The position numbers and the translations under genes are program-made. A stretch of DNA of 64,000 bases from Morchella semilibera (taxonomy: Eukaryota > Ascomycota > Pezizomycetes > Pezizales > Morchellaceae): contig WBVU01000003.1 in NCBI GenBank assembly GCA_009192285.1, forward strand, positions 1,581,973 through 1,645,972, given 5' to 3'. A model generated the notes under the pieces. It ran no database searches. It was not told the DNA's origin and saw only the letters and a program-made list of their open reading frames with translations. This document shows, piece after piece, positions 56,454-64,000 of the stretch (the first letter of the stretch is position 1; each line of letters starts with the position of its first letter).

Positions 56454-59400
56454 GTCAGTTGGAATTTCAAAATGGTATGCCCGGGATGTATTTGTTTCCC
56501 AAGATTTTACGCTAGTGAAGGTTTAGTGTGCTCGTAAATGAGATGTATCATACGAAATAGAAATACCTATGTAGACTCAAACAACAAGTGTACCACGCAG
56601 GAGGGGAAGTGGGGAATTTATCATCTCGTGGATAGGACGTTGAATGGAGGTTGATTGTTGATGGGGGGTCGTTGTCGCAACGAGTTACTCCTTTAACGGG
56701 AGTCTATGCGCGTGCCAGCAACCTCCCATGGACCATGGACCAGTTTCCAACGACGGACCAATTGGTGTTTAGTGTTACATATCGATTCCCGACAACACCA
56801 CACACTGCCGTTCGTTCGTTCATTCATCTTGATCGGGTTCTGTACACCCAACACACTGATCCACTGATTCACTGCAAAAGGCAGCAGTTGGAACAAAGCT
56901 CTCTCTGGGGAAGTTGCGGAAGCAGGAAGGAAGCAAGCTCGACGGTACGCAGCTCATTTCGGATAAAGGTTATGAGCCCATTCTGATCTGCGTTAAAATT
57001 AGGCAAACCGATCTTTCCGTGGCTTCCAGAAACGGCTCTCCGGAACCTGTTGTCCTTCGTGACTTTCCAGAAGCGTGCGCACTCCCCACGGAAAATGCAG
57101 TGTCCGGGTTCTTCGTGGTAGACCAGCTTGCCCATCAGAGAGCGCAGCCCCTCAACGAGCGTACACCCAAAATTTGGTGGGTAGCATCCGTTGCAACGGG
57201 AAAAATTGCAGGCAACGCTCGCTGATGGGCCGTGCTCGTTTATGGGCAAGCTGGTCTATCTTCTTTTCCCCCTACATACCTACATGCTAGAGTAGGCACT
57301 CTAGAGTAGGTAGGATACTGCATGCCTACAACCCTACAGATGATACACATATTCCCTTCTCTAGTTACTCTTACTTACGCTATGACTGTTATGCAACTAT
57401 GATGTTTTTTAGTGACCCACAATGAGACTGCACCCAGTCCAACGGATCATCGTCCGAGATACAGGCCTGTGGAAAAACTGAAAGTTTGGAACGCTTGCGA
57501 ATTTCCCATCTGGGTTTAGACGCATGTTCTGTTTCTTGTTTTGGGAAGCTCGTGGGGGTTTAGAGCGATTCCGTTTCTAGGATAAGAGGTTGAGTTGCTC
57601 AGACCTCTTAGGGGTGTGGTGCATTTTAATCTATCCGTGGTTTTGGTTTCCCGCCAGGGGAGCAGGGGTTGAGTAAACCTATTACGATGACAGCGGGATC
57701 AATGGGCCGGCCTGAGCAACCTAGTCGGAGATTTTCTGGTTTCTCTCTAGGCTCGAGGAGGCATGTATGTACCTACAACATGGTTACCTATGTGTGTTGT
57801 GAGTTGTGGGCTGCGGGCTGTGGTGGGTGCTGCTGCTCGCACATGTGGTTGTAGTGGTCGTGGTAGTAGTGGCGGTGGTGCGTAGATGAAGAGGATGAGA
57901 ATGGAGAGGAGGTAGGTGAGTATGTATCTCATCTGAGAAGAGATCTTACTTTCTGACAGAAGGGATCGGATACATCATACTGGCGACATCCATCGTACAA
58001 ATGTAAGATAGATACATAATTCTATCTCATATGTGGTTGTGGTTGGTGGTAAAGGGTGATGAGTGATGATGGATGCGTATGATAGATCATGATGCTACCA
58101 CTGGTGTATGGTGGTTGTTTCTTCTGCATGCCGCAGGATAATAAGCGAGGGCCATATGGCCGTTCTGACCACTCAGCGGGTTCAAGCTGATATCATGTGA
58201 GCAAGTTTACATGCATGCAGGCAGACACTCGACAGCGGTAACTGTATTCTTTGCAGGTGACTGACTTCGCTGGTCAAGAAGCAGACACGAGGCTTCTCCA
58301 CACCAACCCAACGTCCCGGCAGAAACAACGGCAGCACCAACCACAATATAATGATGGTGACCCAATGGCAGCAATAAAATAACACAATACAACGCCAGCC
58401 AGTACCAGTACCCCAAGTACGTGAACTACCACTGCATCCACTAGAGCGCTACTCTGCCTACATGTACCCATCACACACCCATCATCGTCATCTACGTACC
58501 ATCGCTGCTCATGTTATCTTAATATAATCTCCAGCATCTCATCTAAACTTTGGAGGGAAGTACATTGGAAACAAAACGGAAAACAAAAAAACAAAAAACA
58601 AAAAAAAATAACATAAAAAAAATATAACCAGGCAGGATGCCAGTTGGTTCGCCCCTTCAAATCTCCCGAATGTAATTATTTCCCGGTATTATTTTCTTGC
58701 AAATTTCATTAGCCCGTAAAAAGAACCATATACGGCCCTAGCCCCCACCGCCCTATTCGCATGGTTAGCATCAATAGCATGGGGGGTGTGGTTCTGTTAG
58801 TGGTACAGCAGTACTACCTACACCGCCGCATCCCACGATACTGGCTTTTGACCGGGATGTATAGCGGGATGGTGCCTGCGGCTGCTTTCGCTTCATCTTA
58901 GTGCCCGGGACCCTGGACCCTCGGCCACACGAGTCAATTTGGCGTTCCTTAGGCCGATGGTCTGTGTGAAAGGTCATCTCTGTTTGGTCGAGTTTCACAA
59001 CTTTTGTTTTTCGTGGGCGTTTCTTGGGTTAATTTTTGGGTGGGCTCTTTCGTTTTTCCCAAGCTTCCTAAACTTTGGTTGGCGGTTGTGCACCGTTCGC
59101 TTACACTATATATTTCCTTCATTCTGTTGGATTAGATTCCCCCTGTACCCTGGGAGACGCCATAATTCGCCCACAGGGCTCTTGTACTCCGCTGCTTACC
59201 GGAGACTCAATCGTCGGGACTATATTGATCTTCCAGCACGGTCACGCAATTCAATTTCAAATTTCCAGCCTAATCAAACGCCCTTCATCATTCTGCACCA
59301 TAGGCGGAGAGGTTGTCTCTATCATACACCATTATCTCATTATGTCCAACATCTTGTCTGCCTGCCTAGAAGGTACGCAACGCAGCATGTGGTATTGGGG

Positions 59401-61270
59401 CATGTAGGCTGCCGCTAATAGGTCCAACCAGTAAAGAGCGAACATGGCTGGGAAGAGCTAGCAAGGGAATGAGAAAAAAAGGAAAGCACAGACAACGAAG
59501 TAGTGATAGTTCGGCAGTTGACGAATTTTGGAAGTTGTTTTTTAGCCCACAGCGGCCAGAAGAACGATGATGTCCCTAGGTCATATCTACTACTCTCTTG
59601 GGGGGGTTGGCTCTCACGACTCCCTGTTGTTCCTACGTCTCACTAGGTAATAGTGAGTGCGGGGGGGGGGGGGGGGGGTGTAAGTGATGGTGTGTGAGAG
59701 TGGGCGTGTGTGTGGTGGGCGTGTGTGGGTGTGAGAAAACTGGGACCATCTTTGGGGACGGGCTGCTCGGGGAGGCCGGAGGAGGGGGAATTGAGGATAG
59801 AAAGGAAGTGAGGGCAGAAGGTAGAAGCAGAGGAAGAAGAGCACAAGGAAAGGGTATACAATTCGAGCTGTTGTCGTACAGCTTTTCTGCTTTTTGGAAC
59901 GTACTCCACTGGTTGAGTTGCTTAGTACTATGCTAAGCATGAGAAGTACATAACTATCATGTTCATGTGTACCAGCCGGTCCTTGTAGGGACGCTCACGT
60001 CCTGTAGTTCCACTGTTGTTCATCCAATATCTCAATCTGGGGCCCCTGCTCGGAGGTTGCTGGCGCCCCGAGTTTTTCTTTCGTGGCACCCAACCACCCA
60101 AATCCCATATACCTACAACTAGCATACCTACATGTACCCACTTCATACATATTATCCCATATGTACTAGTTAAATTCACACCCCTACCCCCGGTACCTTA
60201 CCCATAACGAAAAAAGACGGTACTACCTTTCATTCCCCATACAACTCATACATACATACCTACATATCCACATTCAGACATCCATTTCTCGATACCTTCC
60301 ATCGAGCACCCGCAGAAGCACACCAGTAAGAAGGTGTGCACCAGCCAGCCAGCAGCAGCAGCACCAGCCAGCAAACCGTCAGACCCCATCCGCGTCCTAG
60401 CGCCCTGGCGTCGGACTGTTCTGGGAGAGTCAGTTAGTCGTTCAATCAACCAGTACTCAGTTCAGTACCTACTCAGGCAGTTCTCCATACTTTGTCTACT
60501 ATACTACTACCTACTACATACCTTCCCTACCTTCTTCTTACCTGCCACAACAATCTAAGCAATAACCAAGTCCACGTTTCTAGCTTCAGCCCGGCCCGTT
60601 TCCGCGCCATCTCACATCTGTGACCTGTGCAGCTTGTTTTTGGATGGGCCTCTGACGCCAGTGCTTTGCATGTTCTCCACCATTTCGAGTTCGCTACCAC
60701 CTCCTCAGTCTTAACCCTCACCCTCGCCCATCCACTTCCCCTCGTCCGTCCTTACACACCCTCATTACCCTCACCCACGCTGCCTTCTTACTCCCTTCCC
60801 CTCCCTCCCATCCTCTATCATCCCTCCCATACATTGCTCCCCTCTTCTTCATCCCCCACCTTCCCGCCCACCCACCCACCACCATCAGCCTCCCAACTCA
60901 CCCCTAGTCTTACGAGTTGACGGATTTCTATTTCATCGTCACACCTGTGGATCGAACTATGCAGGATTGTTTGCCTTGCAGCAGGGGGATTTGTTAAACA
61001 CGAATTGCTTGTCCTAAAACTTATCATTACCATCTATCAACCAACGAAACAGATTTATCAAGAAGAATCAGACGAAATAATAATAATAATATCATATAAA
61101 GATTACAAAGGGAATTAGACGTCAAACCATTATATAGATATACACAGAGCAAGGACTTGATTGCCTTCATCACATACGGCATCCCTACCTATCGAGCTCT
61201 ACGAAGTCTATCTGAGACTTCGGGCTAACTCTTATTCACCCGGAATACCCACAAGTCGGAACGTTGGCGT
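56454..61270. other. Intergenic 4.8 kb, long leader of bZIP gene
   Basis: No gene recognised. Contains an inverted-repeat element (57119-57258), poly-G (about 59660-59678), an A-rich AAAACAAAAAA tract (about 58574-58622) and, from about 60.6 kb, a long C/T-rich stretch with CCTCCC/CCCAC runs that is probably the promoter and 5' leader of the bZIP gene. Such long leaders are common for fungal regulators. Confidence 0.5.
57119..57258. repeat. Inverted-repeat element
   Basis: A perfect 17-nt inverted repeat, TAGACCAGCTTGCCCAT at 57119-57135 and its complement at 57242-57258. Nested inside it is a second imperfect pair (CCCATCAGAGAGCG against CGCTCGCTGATGGG). Non-coding; MITE or foldback remnant. 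Confidence 0.65.
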
Positions 61271-62836
61271 GTGTGGCTCCCTTCGTTCATCCCCCTCTTC
61301 TCTTACAGTCGCCGGACTTTCTTGTTGGGCGTCGGGAGGAAGGGGAAAACCGTCGATGTGCTGCCTTTAAGCAGTTTGCGAGTTCCCGGAGGAAAGACTC
61401 CATGTCGCGGACGTATTCGAATTCAAGGTCCTCGGCTTCTTCGGACGACTCTGATAGGGATTATCGAGTGCTGGACCATTACAATACTCAGACACAAGAC
61501 GGAACAATACCAGCAAACCTGGCTATCCCAACCCCCCCAATATACATCGCAGGCCTCGGAGCCTTCGATAGCTTCAACAGTTACTAGTCCTGAGCAGCGA
61601 CCCTCTCGACTTTTGGATGTTAGCAACATCCTAAATCCTACCCCTCAAAGGTCAGCTCAACATTCAAGAGCAACAAGCCTTGCACATTTTGGATCCCCAC
61701 GAGCATCTACACCCATAATACACCATGGAACGCAGCGGTCTTTACCACCATCTCCTATAGATTTGTCCCATTCAGGCGATGCGTCCCGAGGGGGTAGTAG
61801 TTATCCTCGCCGGATAGCACCAGGCCCACCTTCAGCACAACACAGACATTCTACACGGCATAGTCTGTCTGGAATAATTAGTGCCCAGGAGAATCCATTT
61901 CCCTTAGGAACTCCCCGAAGGCCTGCAGGGTATGCATCGGATGCCCATCCATCAGCTGCAGCCCCTCCCCCACCACATTTGCCAGCACCGCCATCTGGCC
62001 ATCAATCTCCCGCTTTCCCCTTCCCTAGCGTACCCACCTCCATGCAGTATGCTCCGAGTAGCTTTTCAACTCCTATGTCTTCAGCAAGTGCCAGCCCAAA
62101 TACATCTTACTCAACTTACGTGCAGTCTGCCCAATCACCGCTCCCTCCATCAACACCGACTTTTAACCACCCGGGGTATTCCCTTGGCCACCCAAGTACT
62201 CCTATCAACAACCCTTACCCCTTATCACTATCGACGCACGGACCCCATGGTGGATATCCAATGATGTCCTTGAACACGGCTCATGGGGCCATCCAAATAC
62301 CCATAGACACAACGGCAGCCTCAAAAAGCGCCGATGAGAAGCGTAAACGAAATGCTGGCGCTTCCGCTCGATTTCGTCAACGTAGAAAGGAACGTGAACG
62401 CGAGATGTCGACCAGAATCAGCGATTTAGAGCAGCGCGTTAAAAAAGTAGAAGAGGAACGAGACTACTATCGGGACCTGGCGTTGAGGTTGCAACGGGGT
62501 GGTGGAAGACCTCAACAGGGGCAACCGCAATCCTTGTCTCCATCACGGATTGGAATGGCAATGGGACCCGGTGACAGCGGATTTGGTGGGTTCAGACCGA
62601 GTGAAATTTCGCGTCCGAGTTCCAGCATGCGGGATTTTGGGTCGTCACCAATGACTGGTATTGAAGCGAGCAGTGACCATGGACAAGGTAGCAGAAGTGG
62701 TCACCAAGGACATCCGGGAACGCCGAGGATGAGACAACCAATGGACAGCGGCGCTGGTAGTGCACTGAAACGAGAGACCGAAATGTATGACCGAGAGCAT
62801 CACGGGGCTGGGGGTAGTGATCAGCGACATCACTAG
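61271..62836 (+). CDS. bZIP transcription factor
   Basis: A long frame whose C-terminal third holds a clear bZIP: basic region KRKRNAGASARFRQRRKERE (62342-62401), then a leucine-zipper-like coil MSTRISDLEQRVKKVEEERD followed by LALRLQ. NAxASARFRxRR is the fungal signature also seen in Cys3/Met4-like and related bZIPs; I cannot assign the subclass. Upstream, TSPEQRPSRLLDVSNILNPT and long Ser/Pro/His-rich disordered sequence are typical of such factors. The tail is Gly/Ser-rich and ends DQRHH. The start is uncertain: the first ATG of the frame is 61271, but its first 40 codons look non-protein. An alternative is MSRTYSNSR at 61402..61427 spliced to 61492 (weak donor GTCCTC, good acceptor ACTCAG, phases match). 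A nuclear regulator. Confidence 0.82.
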   Translation: MWLPSFIPLFSYSRRTFLLGVGRKGKTVDVLPLSSLRVPGGKTPCRGRIRIQGPRLLRTTLIGIIECWTITILRHKTEQYQQTWLSQPPQYTSQASEPSIASTVTSPEQRPSRLLDVSNILNPTPQRSAQHSRATSLAHFGSPRASTPIIHHGTQRSLPPSPIDLSHSGDASRGGSSYPRRIAPGPPSAQHRHSTRHSLSGIISAQENPFPLGTPRRPAGYASDAHPSAAAPPPPHLPAPPSGHQSPAFPFPSVPTSMQYAPSSFSTPMSSASASPNTSYSTYVQSAQSPLPPSTPTFNHPGYSLGHPSTPINNPYPLSLSTHGPHGGYPMMSLNTAHGAIQIPIDTTAASKSADEKRKRNAGASARFRQRRKEREREMSTRISDLEQRVKKVEEERDYYRDLALRLQRGGGRPQQGQPQSLSPSRIGMAMGPGDSGFGGFRPSEISRPSSSMRDFGSSPMTGIEASSDHGQGSRSGHQGHPGTPRMRQPMDSGAGSALKRETEMYDREHHGAGGSDQRHH

Positions 62837-63837
62837 ACGCGGCATTATACACATTTCTTAAACTCATTTCTTTTGTTATTTCCTATGTGGACCTGATTTT
62901 ATCCGGCGCGGGGAGGGGAGGCTTTGTCGATTTTATTTCCTTTGGTCTTAGAAGTGGGTCATTAACCGTGCGTTTTTGGAATTATCGTTTTCTCTGCATT
63001 GTTTGCCGTCATCTCATTTGTACTTGTGTGTTGCATGCATATTTTCTTTTCTTTTCTGAACCATCATCTACTTCTTGAACCATCATCTACTTCCATTCCA
63101 TCCAATCTTTTAGCGGGGGGACAACTCTGTAAATTATCATGTTTCTACTGCGGGAGGCGTTGGTTTTTCTAGAATATTTTATTCGTCCATTCTTATCCGT
63201 TCCTTTTTTCTTTTTCTTTTTTTACTCTCTTATATCTTATTTTTTAGTGTTTATTATTGGATTTGATCATGGAAATCATTTCGTTTGTTAGCTTTTTTTG
63301 GAACATGACCTACTACTATCACCACCCTACATCACCTCATGCGTATGGTATCTCCCTGTAATAATTATATTTGTATTTGTAGCTGTGATAAAAGCTAATG
63401 GGCTGGGGGAGGGATGGGGGCAACGCGCGTACAGCATAAGTATTTAGAGTTGAAAGGCGTTATTGCGCTATTGAGTTACTTTTACTTGTTAGGACGTTTA
63501 TTCGTATGATCTGCTTCTTAGCATGTGCATGTTCCTGGGAAGATCTAGAGTCGTACAGTTAGTAAGGTTCCTATGTTCCACATTGCACATTTGGTCCGTG
63601 GGTTGGTGGAGTGCAAGCAAGTTAGAGTAGGTGCGTTAGGTGCAGTATCGATTATCTGATTAGTCTATTTCGGCTCTGTCTATCTATCTACGAACACGGG
63701 CACCAATCGGGCAACTAGTACAAGGGATTTGAAAAGGGTAAGTTGGGTAGACTAACAGAATTAAGAAAAATTAAGAGAAGTGGCGGACCACGAACCTCCC
63801 ACACTTTGCCAATCCCCCGTCTCTACCCCAATCTGCC
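62837..63837. other. 3' region of bZIP gene and spacer
   Basis: T-rich 3' flank with a 19-nt tandem duplication (TGAACCATCATCTACTTC twice, about 63057-63093), then a spacer with no gene before the convergent partial gene. Confidence 0.5.
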
Positions 63838-64000
63838 TCATTGCGATTTCTCCAGGGAAATAATGAAATCCCAGCAAGCTTTCGGGACAGGTGACACGCT
63901 CAGACGGCTCATCTTGAGCAGCGGCATTTCTGACAGCTCACCTTGTGTGTAGGTCTTCAGCTCGGCAAGTCCAATCTGCCGCTCTAGTTTTCGCCTGAAC
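63838..64000 (-). CDS. EVE-domain protein (thymocyte nuclear protein 1-like), C-terminal fragment
   Basis: The partial minus-strand frame runs off the right edge. The last 53 residues include IGLAELKTYTQGELSEMPLL, KMSRLSVSPVPKACWDFIIS and LEKSQ before the stop. The LxMxLLxxSRLSVxPVxxxxWDFI ending is that of the EVE domain (PUA-like fold) of THYN1 and its fungal relatives, proposed to bind modified bases in DNA or RNA. No start is visible and most of the domain lies outside the window, so the call rests on one motif. Confidence 0.6.
   Translation of the reverse strand, partial: FRRKLERQIGLAELKTYTQGELSEMPLLKMSRLSVSPVPKACWDFIISLEKSQ

Noticed and set aside
56869-57249. 126-codon minus-strand frame
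   Set aside because: It overlaps the inverted-repeat element and has no family resemblance.
61264-61587. 107-codon plus-strand frame at the bZIP start
   Set aside because: Only its MSRTYSNSR segment may be a first exon. The remainder ends at a stop and is replaced by the bZIP frame.
1-64000. CRISPR arrays, operons, bacterial promoters, rRNA operons
   Set aside because: The sequence is eukaryotic with spliceosomal introns; no spaced direct-repeat array or rRNA was seen.

Overview
This window is nuclear DNA from a filamentous ascomycete (Pezizomycotina). The evidence is the gene set (RTC5 with a TLDc domain, MIC60, Vps21/Rab5, Sac1, a fungal-type bZIP, a Caj1-like DnaJ), the short GT-AG introns (mostly 44-110 nt) and the low-complexity, homopolymer-rich intergenic DNA. 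Genes are intron-rich (12 exons in an aldehyde dehydrogenase, 8 in an SMP-30 gene). This would fit an early-diverging class such as the Pezizomycetes better than yeasts or most Sordariomycetes, but that placement is inference. Exon models below were assembled by hand from reading frame, splice signals and remembered family motifs; no alignment was run.

Layout. 0-21 kb is the gene-dense part: a coiled-coil/acidic hypothetical (-), RTC5 (+), DNA polymerase kappa (-), an IFI6/ISG12-like small membrane protein (+), a PHAF1/UPF0183 protein (-), a Rab5-type GTPase (+) and MIC60 (+). PHAF1/Rab5 and Pol kappa/IFI-like are divergent pairs; RTC5/Pol kappa and IFI-like/PHAF1 are convergent. 21-34 kb is sparse: Sac1 phosphoinositide phosphatase (+), an F-box protein (-) and mitochondrial ribosomal bL36 (+), with long AT-rich spacers.

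34-46 kb holds a small LYR-motif mitochondrial protein in five short exons (+), an NBS1/Xrs2 homologue (-) carrying an apparent one-base frameshift, a divergent RPEL-repeat protein (+), a decayed PLP-dependent aminotransferase (+), a Caj1-like DnaJ protein (-) and an NAD-dependent 3,5-epimerase/4-reductase-like sugar enzyme (-). 41-48 kb also holds several MITE-like elements. 48.7-51.2 kb is a 12-exon aldehyde dehydrogenase with an 8-nt microexon and one outsized intron. 55-56.5 kb is an SMP-30/gluconolactonase with a 6-nt microexon. 61-63 kb is a bZIP transcription factor, and the right edge has the C-terminus of an EVE-domain protein (-).

Functional themes: DNA damage tolerance and repair (Pol kappa, NBS1), endomembrane and lipid signalling (Rab5, Sac1, PHAF1, RTC5), mitochondrial biogenesis (MIC60, bL36m, LYRM2-like) and carbohydrate/aldehyde metabolism. 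There is no sign of a biosynthetic cluster, virus or CRISPR. The most unusual signals are the microexons, the frequent AAG 3' splice sites, the decayed genes, the MITEs and a strong excess of the palindrome TACATGTA in non-coding DNA.
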